From assembly GCA_030407315.1 (NCBI GenBank), contig JALQPE010002334.1, positions 1 through 64,000 on the forward strand: 64,000 nucleotides of DNA. The letters run 5' to 3'. The first letter of the stretch is position 1. Every line of letters starts with the position of its first letter. The translations under genes and the position numbers were made by a program. This DNA comes from Asparagopsis taxiformis. Taxonomy: Eukaryota; Rhodophyta; Florideophyceae; Bonnemaisoniales; Bonnemaisoniaceae. The notes beneath the pieces are model-generated. The model saw only the letters and a list, made by a program, of their open reading frames with translations, had not been told where the DNA came from and ran no database searches. Positions 41,342-50,372 of the stretch are shown piece after piece.

Positions 41342-42538
41342 TTATATTTCACACATACTGTAGCACCACTTTTGCGCGCATGTCTTTAGACTTATACCAC
41401 CATCTCCTTTCCTACGTTTCCACATCGTCCACATTGCAGTGAGCTCTAGAATGACAAGTTTGGTGTCCACCGAAGCTTTTCGAAACGCAGAAGCGAATAG
41501 GACGTCCACAGTGCATCCCTGCATATTCTTCGAGTCTGGCGGACTAGTTTCAGTTGCAAATCGACTTGGGATAGCTGACCAATGTTCGAACGCCGGGTTA
41601 TTTACGTCTCCAAAGCCCTGCGCAATCGAAACGTACTTCATCATGATTCCTTCCTGACAACCTGGAATGACCTTGTTCTCGACTACAACTTTTGTGCACA
41701 CATTTACCTTCGCCTTCATCAAGCCCTTCATCATCATGAACTTCATGACCGTACAGACGTGGTCAGCAATAGAAACTTCTATCACGTCATGAGTCTTTTC
41801 GTTCAGCTTCTGCGATATTCGCATCACTTCAAGAGGATGAAACATTTCACGGGTTCCAGGTGGTCGGATGAAGTCAACGCTAATGCTCCTCAGTCTCCAT
41901 CGATCAGCAACTGTCGGTTTGTTTTCCACAATCGACTGCAAAGCGCTGATACGATGACCTCCATCAATGCACTGCAGTTTCTTCCGTCCGTCTGACCCCA
42001 TTGTTTCACAGATGGTCATTCGGGTGCCAGTTTCCAGAAACCCCTCGGTAGATATTTTGCTGACCAGATCGCGCACTCTGGCCTCCTGCACAAGACGAGA
42101 AGTTGATTCCGGTTTGGCAACATCTAGCGGATTGATCATTTTAGGTTCAGTCCTGCATTCGACAATGTTGATGTCAATCCCCATCACAGACTCTTCTGAT
42201 GCTTCCATGCCAGCAGGACTCCCCTCGCCTTCACGGACGTTAGACCTCTCCTTGTTTTTCGATTTCACCGTCCCAGGAGTAGATGGAAAGCGTAGAGTGT
42301 TTTTCCCAGATGGTGATATATCGCCAAGGGTTTTTGCTGCCTCTATCATGGCAGCGTCTGCTCCCTGAATGGGTGTCTGGCTATCTGCCGTCTCCCTTCC
42401 CGCTGCAGACGGAGCCCCTCCATCAGCAGAACCTCCGGAGGGTGTTTTATCACCGCCTACCGTCGTTGCAAGTCTCTCTGCAACGCTTTCGACGGTATCC
42501 TTTGGTTCCGCAGCGCGCTCAGTGTCGCTTCCGGCCAT
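41342..42538 (-). pseudogene. locus III, ParB/sulfiredoxin-like part with premature TAA
   Basis: ATG-started 398-codon frame. A polar N-terminus of about 130 residues, then the ParB-like region with SRLVQEARVRDLVSKIS and DGGHRISAL at 192-200. The helical region follows and stops at TAA (41342-41344), after YSMCEI. In the intact paralogue the residue at this point is Tyr 376 (AIYDMAEVVRKW), and the codons after the stop here read DILEKAVRKENS. So one substitution of a Tyr codon to TAA splits the gene. Confidence 0.85.
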
Positions 42539-42596
42539 TGCAAAGATTTGGACGCGTAGAGAAGCCGTTCAGGATAACAAAGATACCTTTTCTCTC

Positions 42597-43258
42597 TGTG
42601 GAACCACGTTAGTTCTAGAAGTAGCTGGTACGAGCCAGTGGACACGCTGTCCTTACGAAACGAAACGAGCAGTCCACCCGCTGGTGTTTTGACTGTATGT
42701 TAGGTAGAACGGTAGAGATAGGTTAGCGAGTAGACACGAGCGTCACGACGCAACAATCCACGCGAGGATTACGTTAGCAAACGAGGTGGTACGTCACCGG
42801 AGGCGCTCTCAACCAAGCCCGGAGGCACTACACGCAATCAGCCTTACGTGCGGCGATGGGTAGGGAGTACGCAGCTCGACGGAGACGAAGCCTCGCTAGG
42901 CAAAACGTAAACGTAAAACGTAGAAGTCAGTCGTAGACTAGAGCCGTTGCTCGATCGTTGTCTTGTCCCCTTTCCCTCCCGGCACGATGCCAATACCTAT
43001 ATAGCCACGATGGCATCGCTTTACAGTGTAAACACTGCTCGTAACGTCCCCGAATGGGAAGGGACCTTGTGGGTCACACGTAGGGACCCGTTGGTCCGTT
43101 GGCCGTTGCCAATACGTTCGTTGCACACGTGTGCAGGTTGCGCGCGCGCATGCGCCAGCAATGTTCGTTCATTGCTGTCGCCGGTCGTATCCGGCCGAAA
43201 TTCGAATTCCGCGGAAAACGTAAATATTGGCAATTTCGGAACTGCCACGTATACTACA
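42597..43258 (-). repeat. 3' LTR of Gypsy element II
   Basis: Matches 52822-53483 apart from about four substitutions, for example GGTGTTTTGACTGTATG against GGAGTTTTGACTGGATG. A minus-strand GGGGGTGGGGCTG directly upstream (43259-43275) is a good polypurine tract. Confidence 0.95.
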
Positions 43259-45782
43259 CAGCCCCACCCCCACACGTGGACGTCCCGGCCACGCGAGGCC
43301 CGTCAGGACGCGCCTGAGACACGGGGCCGTGGCGCCTTTTCGGGTACAACTGCGGACGTGGCAGTTGTCCCGAAAAAATCTCGTTTAAACGTACGCGGCC
43401 CGGTTGGCTGATCGGTTCGCCACGGCGCCGGAGCGCGCGCGTGCGCTCCGACTCTTCGTAATCATCGCGGCCCGCCCGTTGGCGTCGTTCCGTGGTTAGT
43501 CGTAGGCCTCGTAGGCTTTTAGCATCGAGCTGCTTCGTAAACTTTCGTTTGTTTCTTTGCGTAATCGCATGGCTCCGTTGAGCTTCGTAATACGTGTTGG
43601 CAGGTCGTCTGCAGCGGGGGAGGGGTTAGCGTTAAGCCCCTCCCCACAATTTTTTTGTTGTGGCGTCTACCCCGTTGGGTGTCGTAGAGCTTACGCAGCT
43701 CGTCTTTCGCGTTCGCGACGGCGCGTGCCCGTTGGCAGGTTCGTAACACACGTAACTATTCGGCAAAGCGGCGGCGCGTAGCGGCGGCTTTTCACTGCGA
43801 GTGGTACGTTAACCTCGACCGTAGAGCCCGTTGGCGTGCGTATCATTTAGTAACTAACTCAGAAATCGTTTCCGCCGTCGTTTCTCGTCCGGATAACCCC
43901 GTCGGGTGTCGAATTTCGTTGAGCGTTCGAGCTCTTTAGCGCGTAGCACGTCGGTGCTAATTTTAATTTGCTCCGATGAGCTAGGTGAAAATTTCATCGA
44001 ACGTCAGACCGACTCGCACGTGAGTCGGTTTGACGTTCTACGCCGTGGCGTGTACGCAGCAATTCGTCGCAGTACGTTGCGGTTTCGCTGACGACGTGGT
44101 GGCCGGCGGGCTTGGCTTTTCGTATAGCCATTGACGTCATTAGCGCCGTCGCGCTTCACGTTCCCGCGGCTTCACGTTGGCCAGTGGCGTTATCATTTTG
44201 TAACTATCTCGGAATTCGTTTCCGCCGTCGTTCCTCGTGCGGATAACCCCGTCGGGTGTCGAATTCCGTTGAGCATTCGAGCTCTTTGGCACGTAGCACG
44301 TCGGTGCCAATTTTAATTTGCTCCGATGAGCTGGACGGAAAATTCGCCAAACGTCAGGCCGACTCGCGCGTGAGTTGGCTTGACGTTTCACGCCGTTGCG
44401 TGTACGCGGCAGTGCGTCGTGGTGCGTCGCAGTTCCGTAGACAACGTTTTTGCCGGCGGGCTTGGCTTTTCGTATGGCCTTTAACACCGTTAGCGCCGTC
44501 GCGCTTCACGTTCCCGCGGCTTCACGTTAGCCGGTGGCGCAATCGCTGCGCTAGTCCGTTTCGCGTGGCGGCGTCGTTCGCCGCGGCGTCCGAGGAGCGT
44601 TTCGTTAGCTCGTTCGTTATGTGGTGCGACGTGCACCTGGGCATACGTAATGCTCGACCTTTACGCCGTTGCGTATTCGTTCATTCGACTTGCGAACCCG
44701 ACGGGGACGCGATTGACGAAGTCGTTTCGCATGCCCGCGGGCGTTTGAGGCTGTTACGTGAGCCAACTTTTCGTCGGCTTGTTGCCTTCAGCTGTGCCGT
44801 TTACGTTGGCTACCAGCTTGTACGCCGTTGCGTATTCGTGTTTCGTTACGTGCGTTCGACTGGCCGGCGGGCTTTTCGCTTCCGCGCGTCGTTCGTTATG
44901 CCCGCGTGGCAGGACACCGCTGTGTCATTCCGTGGTTGCCGTACGTGGCTACCGCGTTCGGCGTCGTGCCTCACGATGGCGATACGGTTCGCCGTCCTTC
45001 GTCGCGGCCTCGTTGGCTCGTCGTTCGCACGCTTTACTCGCGCGCTTCGTGCGCTGAGACCCGTTGGTCTAATTCGTCAGCTAACGTATAGCTTCGTTCC
45101 GCTTCGTGCGGGATGTTTCGTAATGAGGCCGTTGCCATCTTCGCCAGGGACGCGTCCGTCCTACGTCGTTTCTCCGCCTTCCGGCGTCACGTAGCCGTTA
45201 GCTCGCGAGCTGTTTGGCGTTGACCTCGTTGGTCGATGCGACTCGTTGTCAGCGGTTGTCCACGGGGACGTACGATGGCTCACGTGATATGCCGAAATTA
45301 CGAAATTTTCGGGGCACGCGTGTCCCGAGATTTGGCCGGATTAACGCACTGTAATCGGCCCGATTTTTCGTACCGTGCGTCCATGGCCCGCTGGCCCACG
45401 TATAATTTTTTCGCGCGAAAAATCTGACGTGTTGTCCGTCCGTGGCCCGTGGTGTCGTCACCTTTGCCCGTGGGACGGTCAACACTGTCGAGCCAGTCGT
45501 GGCTCTTCACATCGTGTGAATCGTCCGCGCGTGGACTCGTCGTCCAATCTTTCGTTGGCGCTCGTGCCTCCACCAACGTATGGTGTCGAAAACGAAAAGA
45601 GCGACGGCTCTAGCACGCATCGCGCCCCCCCCCCAACGCAAGGGTGGACGTCCCGGCCACTCGTTGTGCCTTCGCTTCTCGTTCGTGCGGCTCGTCGCCT
45701 TCGTTTGTTGCATCGTGCAACGTCGCGCACGCGTGCGCTTAACCCGACGCTCGTGTGCGTTTTCGGGGGCCGTCGTGGCCTT
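43259..45782. other. 3' untranslated region of Gypsy element II with 350-bp duplication
   Basis: A 2.5-kb interval between the pol stop and the 3' LTR. It has GC-rich sequence and a tandem duplication with 350-bp offset (about 43840-44120 and 44190-44470; the shared TCCGCCGTCGTT...GGATAACCCC and GCCGGCGGGCTTGGC are easy markers). Frames up to about 310 codons exist on the plus strand but start at GTG and show no known domain. I treat them as chance. Confidence 0.6.
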
Positions 45783-48700
45783 TCACGTTGTTGCTCGTCG
45801 CACGCGTGCGAAGTATCGAGAGACGCTCTCTTCAGATACGTTCCGGCGGGGTTCCCACGTAGGGTTACGATACCCGACCCACTTCACGAGGAAGTCTAAC
45901 GTTCCGTCCTCGTTCACGCGGTGGTTGAGTAGGTCGTCTACTACATACGCCGGACCGTCGCGGTTCTTGTCGAGGTCTGCCTCGGTGGCATCGTATGGCT
46001 CCGGCGGGGGCGCGTTCGCCGGCGTTGGCGCGTACGCAACGCGGTCCGAGTTGACACGTTCAACTACGTCTCCTCGTTGGATGACGAACGTTCGTACGTC
46101 GTTACGTAGTACGCGGAACGGTCCCAACGCGTGGTTGCCGAGCTTCGCGCCCTTCGTGGTCCCGTCCGTCGGGTCGATGAATACGTATTCTCCCGCGCGG
46201 ATGTTTCGATTCGAGACACGGACTCGCTTGTCGAAATTTCGTTTATAACGTGCCTGCGCGGCCTTCAGCGTTCGATACGCGTTATCCATCGTTGTGGCGA
46301 GCTCACGCACGTAAGTGGCTCGCCCTCCCCCGTCGGGTAGTTCGCGGTTCGTTACCGACGTGTGTAGCGCCAACGGTGGCGGTGGATTCGTGAGAATCAA
46401 ATCGAAGGGCGTCGTGCCCGTGCTCGAATGCACATGCGTGTTGTACGCAAACGTTAACGCCGATGCGTATCGATCCCAGTCGTTCTGGTTTTCGTTCACG
46501 TAATTGCGCAGCATCGCCAGGATCGTCCTGTTGTAGCGCTCCACCTGCCCGTTCGTTTGGGGGTGGTACGTCGACGTGAAGACGTTCGTTACGCCAATCT
46601 CGTTGCAGACGCGCTGGAAAAACTTAGCAGCGAACTGCTTTCCGTTATCGCTTATGAGCGTCCGTGGGGGTCCATACGAGAAGACCCATGCGTTGACGAA
46701 CGCGCTCGCCACGTTGGCGGAATCGATATTACGTAGAGGTACGACTCTGGTTAGCTTCGTGAAGCGGTCCGTTATCACGAGAATAAATCGGTTGCCACGC
46801 GTGGTCTTCGTCAGCGGACCTAGTATGTCGATACATAGGTCTCGCAGCGGCTCCGTGGCCGGGAATAAACGTAACGGGTTCGTCCGTTTGCGAAGCTTCA
46901 CGCGGTTCTTCGCACATCCAACGCAGTTTCGTACCGTTGCGTGGATGTCGGCGGCCATCGCGGGCCAGTAGTACGTCCTCCGTAGGGTATAGTACATACG
47001 CGTTTGCCCGGGATGTCCAGCGAGGACGTGGTGGTGCGTTAACTCCAGCAGCCGCGGCCGTAACGAAGCCGGCACAACGATTTGCGTACGTTCCTCATCG
47101 TGAGGGTTCCGGCGTCGGAGTAGGCCATCGTGGCCTTCGAAGAATGCAGCGTCCTGCGTCTCGGACTGTCGTGTCAGTATCGTTTGACAGAACGCGTCCT
47201 CGCGTTGAGCTTCGATAAGCTCGTCCCTCGTAATGGGGAGCTGAACGTCAGCTGGTGGCACGCGTGCCGAATCGTCTTCAGCAGCGCGCTGTTCGTCGAG
47301 GAAATCCGGTTCCTCGTCAAGAACGTCATCGAGCGACGCGTCGCGGTTGAACTCGAGGCCATCGTGGCCAGCCGTCGTGGCTGATGTTCGTCCGTCACGA
47401 GTCTCGTTAGACGGGTCGTCGTGACCCCCGGCATTCGTCGCCTTTTTACGCACGGACGTCGTTCGTCCTTGCCCATTTCGTGTGGGTTGTCGCCGACTGC
47501 GAGTCGTCACGAGTACCGCGTCCCCGTACGATGGTACGTCATCGTCGACGGGTCGACCGTCGTCATACGTAGATATCACACGTGATAAAGCGTCAGGTAC
47601 CTGGTGCACGCGCCCAGGTCTGTACGTGACTTCGAAATCGAATTCGGCAACGCGTAGCCTCCATCGTAGTAGTCGTCCGGACGCGTCCGTTAACGTCATC
47701 AGCCAACGTAAGGCTTCGTGATCCGTACGTACGGTAAATCGTTGACCCTCTACGTAGGGTCGGAGCGACGTTATCGCCCACACGACGGAGTAACACTCGC
47801 GCTCCGTTGCCGAGTAACCGCGTTCGGTTTCGTTCAGGGTCTTCGACCAGTACCCAATCGGCACCCATTCGTTGGGCTTGTCTTCGTTTTGCTGCTGGAG
47901 CAACGTAGCTCCCAGCTGATACGCCGACGCGTCGGTATCGACCATGAACGGACGTCCCGCCTTCGGAAGGTGCAATACTGGTGGCGACACCAGTATTGTC
48001 TTCAACGTTTCGAACGCATTCGTTTGCGCGTTTGTTGGGTTCGTCCAATCGGGGGAAGCGTCCTTCTTCAACATCGTGTTGAGTGGCCGAGCGATCTCGG
48101 CATACGCCTTTACGAAACGGCGGTAAACGTTGGCCGCGCCCAAAAACGATCGACATTGCGTCTTGTCGCGTGGGAACGTAGCCGTACGAAAGGCTTCCTT
48201 GTTCCGAGCTGCGACGTGCAGCTTCCCTGGGGTAATCACGTGCCCCAGGTAGTCAACTCGTGGTTGAAAGAACGAGCACTTCGTGAGCTTTAACGTTACT
48301 CCCGCTGCGCGTAGCAGGGAAAGCACCTGGTCAACGTGACCCAGGTGAGACTCGAGGTCTTTCGAAAAGACGATTACGTCGTCTAAGTAGACCAGGCACG
48401 ATTGCCAGCGTACTCCGGAGAGGATGATGTCCAACGTCCGCTGAAACGTAGCGGGGGCATTTCGTAGCCCGAATGGCATTCGCACGTAGCGATACGTTCC
48501 CATGAAAGACGTAAACGTTGTCTTATCACGGTCCTCGGCGGAGACGGGCACTTGCCAGTAACCGGCGTTACAATCGAGTGTCGTGAAGATGGCGGCGTCG
48601 CCCAACGAATCAAGGCAGTCTTCCATACGAGGGAGCGGGTACGAATCAGCGATCGTTTTCGCGTTCAAACGCCTGTAATCGACACAGAAACGTAAGGATC

Positions 48701-50372
48701 CGTCCTTCTTCGGCACCAACACGATTGGTGACGCCCATTCGCTGGACGCGGGTTCGATAACCCCTTCGTTGAGCATCTTCGTGATCTGCTCCTCGGCTAT
48801 CGTACGTAAAGCCGGACCCTGACGATAGGGCATTGAACGTATGGGCCGCGTGCCCGGTTCGAGTTCGATTCGATGCTCCGTAGCATTGATTTCGCCGAGG
48901 CGTCCGCTCGTCCACATTGACGAATGTGTAGCTAGCATCTCGTTGATGCGCTTTCGTAAATCCTCGTCGTCGAGGTGCGACAAATCGATTGTCGACTGCC
49001 AATCCGTGGCGGGGTCGTTCCCCTTTTCGTTGACCAACGGGTCTGGCGTTTCGTCGCCCAACCCGTTCGTATTCGTCCGTGTCGTCGCGTCGACTAGCGG
49101 TAGGTTCAAGACCTTCGCGAGGGCTTCGCCGCCCTCACGCTTGAGTGGGACGATTCCCAGCGGGGAGCGTACCGCGTACGCAATCGTTGCGCCTTTCGGC
49201 AATTCGCGGTCCTTCTTCGTGAAGTTCGACACGATGATAGAGAACGTCTCTCTCGGTCCTACGTCGACCACTCCGTTGGCTATGCGCAGCCCATGCCGGA
49301 ATTGCACCGACGCTTTCGGTTCGAGGAACACGAGTCCGGTCGCATCCGTCGTCACGTTGACGGTCCGTTGCGACATCGCCGGTACACGCGTGTACTTCGT
49401 CAGGCGAACCGAGAACGTTCGGCTCGGCCTATTCGAGGCCGCGTTACGCTCGCGGCGTTTCGAGGGCTCCACGTTTGGATTCGTCTCCTCCCCCTCCTCG
49501 TACGGAGTCGTCGTATCGCCCTCCGCGATAATGGGTATCGTATCCCCCCGATGGAGGTCGATTGTCTGCGCTCGACAGCGTATAGCATCGACATGCTTCG
49601 ACATGAACGACGTGCCCATTATAACGGGGACAGCCAGCGTGTTGGCTACGAAGAATTTTACGCGGAACAGCGAGTTCCCCAGCCTGACACGAAGCAGGAT
49701 GGCGCCTTCGATAGGCAAACGTCGCCCGTTGGCGTCTCCGAGCTTCGGCAGCTCTTCGTCACGTAGACAGCGGTCGACCCAGTCGTAGGGTAGTAAACTT
49801 GTTCGTATCAAGTTGTAGCCGCTGCACGTATCCATCGCGATGGTAATCGCCCTCATCACGTTGAGGTCTAGTCCGATCGTTCCGGATACGATATAATGCT
49901 TCGACGCAAGTAGGCACGTATGCCCGTCGAGGACCAACGGTTCGGTCCTGACCGGCGCGCGGTCTACGTCTTCGCTAGCGGTTCGTCGCTTCATCGTGTG
50001 AGCCCGTATGGCTTCTTTTGCGTCGACACGCTTCGTATAAGCCGCGTGTTTGGCTTTCTCGCGCTCGGAAGCGTCGTGCTTCCGGGTAGCGCGTCTCGCT
50101 CGTCTGCGAGGCTTCCTCTTCGTGTGAGGTTCGTTCGTCCCGTCGGACTTCGTTTCTTCCCCCACGTCGGGTGTCGTGTGACTCGAGTTGGCCTTCGCGG
50201 CCGTGAGCTTTACGTAGCTCTCGTTCATCGGTGAGCCTGCGGAGGACCAATCATCGACGTCGGTCGTCCCCCTTTTACGTAAGGGTTCAGGCGATGTGGG
50301 TGGCTCGTGACCTACATCGCCTGGTCGTTTCCCGGCGCGGGGCCGTTCGACACGTTGTCGTCGTGAGCCCAC
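45783..50372 (-). CDS. pol: Gypsy element II Pol polyprotein (protease, RT, RNase H, integrase, chromodomain)
   Basis: A 1529-codon frame with all Gypsy domains in order: aspartic protease (DTCSG, 181-185, with Cys in place of Gly), reverse transcriptase with YLDD at 662-665, RNase H with DTDAS near 812, an HHCC zinc finger (His 1114 and 1119, Cys 1150 and 1153), integrase DDE (Asp 1182, Asp 1242, Glu 1278), and a C-terminal chromodomain (about 1475-1525: LVKWVGY, TWEPRRNV). The chromodomain places it in the chromovirus clade and could guide insertion to heterochromatin. The frame has no useful ATG before residue 49 and overlaps gag by 61 bases in the -1 register, so it is made as Gag-Pol by frameshifting at GGGAAAC. 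Confidence 0.96.
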   Translation of the reverse strand: MGSRRQRVERPRAGKRPGDVGHEPPTSPEPLRKRGTTDVDDWSSAGSPMNESYVKLTAAKANSSHTTPDVGEETKSDGTNEPHTKRKPRRRARRATRKHDASEREKAKHAAYTKRVDAKEAIRAHTMKRRTASEDVDRAPVRTEPLVLDGHTCLLASKHYIVSGTIGLDLNVMRAITIAMDTCSGYNLIRTSLLPYDWVDRCLRDEELPKLGDANGRRLPIEGAILLRVRLGNSLFRVKFFVANTLAVPVIMGTSFMSKHVDAIRCRAQTIDLHRGDTIPIIAEGDTTTPYEEGEETNPNVEPSKRRERNAASNRPSRTFSVRLTKYTRVPAMSQRTVNVTTDATGLVFLEPKASVQFRHGLRIANGVVDVGPRETFSIIVSNFTKKDRELPKGATIAYAVRSPLGIVPLKREGGEALAKVLNLPLVDATTRTNTNGLGDETPDPLVNEKGNDPATDWQSTIDLSHLDDEDLRKRINEMLATHSSMWTSGRLGEINATEHRIELEPGTRPIRSMPYRQGPALRTIAEEQITKMLNEGVIEPASSEWASPIVLVPKKDGSLRFCVDYRRLNAKTIADSYPLPRMEDCLDSLGDAAIFTTLDCNAGYWQVPVSAEDRDKTTFTSFMGTYRYVRMPFGLRNAPATFQRTLDIILSGVRWQSCLVYLDDVIVFSKDLESHLGHVDQVLSLLRAAGVTLKLTKCSFFQPRVDYLGHVITPGKLHVAARNKEAFRTATFPRDKTQCRSFLGAANVYRRFVKAYAEIARPLNTMLKKDASPDWTNPTNAQTNAFETLKTILVSPPVLHLPKAGRPFMVDTDASAYQLGATLLQQQNEDKPNEWVPIGYWSKTLNETERGYSATERECYSVVWAITSLRPYVEGQRFTVRTDHEALRWLMTLTDASGRLLRWRLRVAEFDFEVTYRPGRVHQVPDALSRVISTYDDGRPVDDDVPSYGDAVLVTTRSRRQPTRNGQGRTTSVRKKATNAGGHDDPSNETRDGRTSATTAGHDGLEFNRDASLDDVLDEEPDFLDEQRAAEDDSARVPPADVQLPITRDELIEAQREDAFCQTILTRQSETQDAAFFEGHDGLLRRRNPHDEERTQIVVPASLRPRLLELTHHHVLAGHPGQTRMYYTLRRTYYWPAMAADIHATVRNCVGCAKNRVKLRKRTNPLRLFPATEPLRDLCIDILGPLTKTTRGNRFILVITDRFTKLTRVVPLRNIDSANVASAFVNAWVFSYGPPRTLISDNGKQFAAKFFQRVCNEIGVTNVFTSTYHPQTNGQVERYNRTILAMLRNYVNENQNDWDRYASALTFAYNTHVHSSTGTTPFDLILTNPPPPLALHTSVTNRELPDGGGRATYVRELATTMDNAYRTLKAAQARYKRNFDKRVRVSNRNIRAGEYVFIDPTDGTTKGAKLGNHALGPFRVLRNDVRTFVIQRGDVVERVNSDRVAYAPTPANAPPPEPYDATEADLDKNRDGPAYVVDDLLNHRVNEDGTLDFLVKWVGYRNPTWEPRRNVSEESVSRYFARVRRATT
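50288..50333 (-). promoter_or_regulatory. programmed -1 frameshift signal of Gypsy element II
   Basis: On the minus strand the heptamer GGGAAAC (50333-50327) is in the zero frame as G GGA AAC, five codons before the gag stop. Three bases later comes a perfect 10-bp stem: CAGGCGATGT (50323-50314) pairs with ACATCGCCTG (50297-50288) around a 16-nt loop that holds the gag stop. The pol frame is exactly -1 to gag. Slippery heptamer plus downstream hairpin is the standard design of retroviral -1 frameshifting; the 3-nt spacer is a little shorter than typical. Confidence 0.85.

Noticed and set aside
44256..45194. Plus-strand 312-codon frame inside Gypsy element II
   Set aside because: Starts at GTG, is antisense to the element, Arg/Val/Phe-rich from CG-rich composition, and shows no domain.
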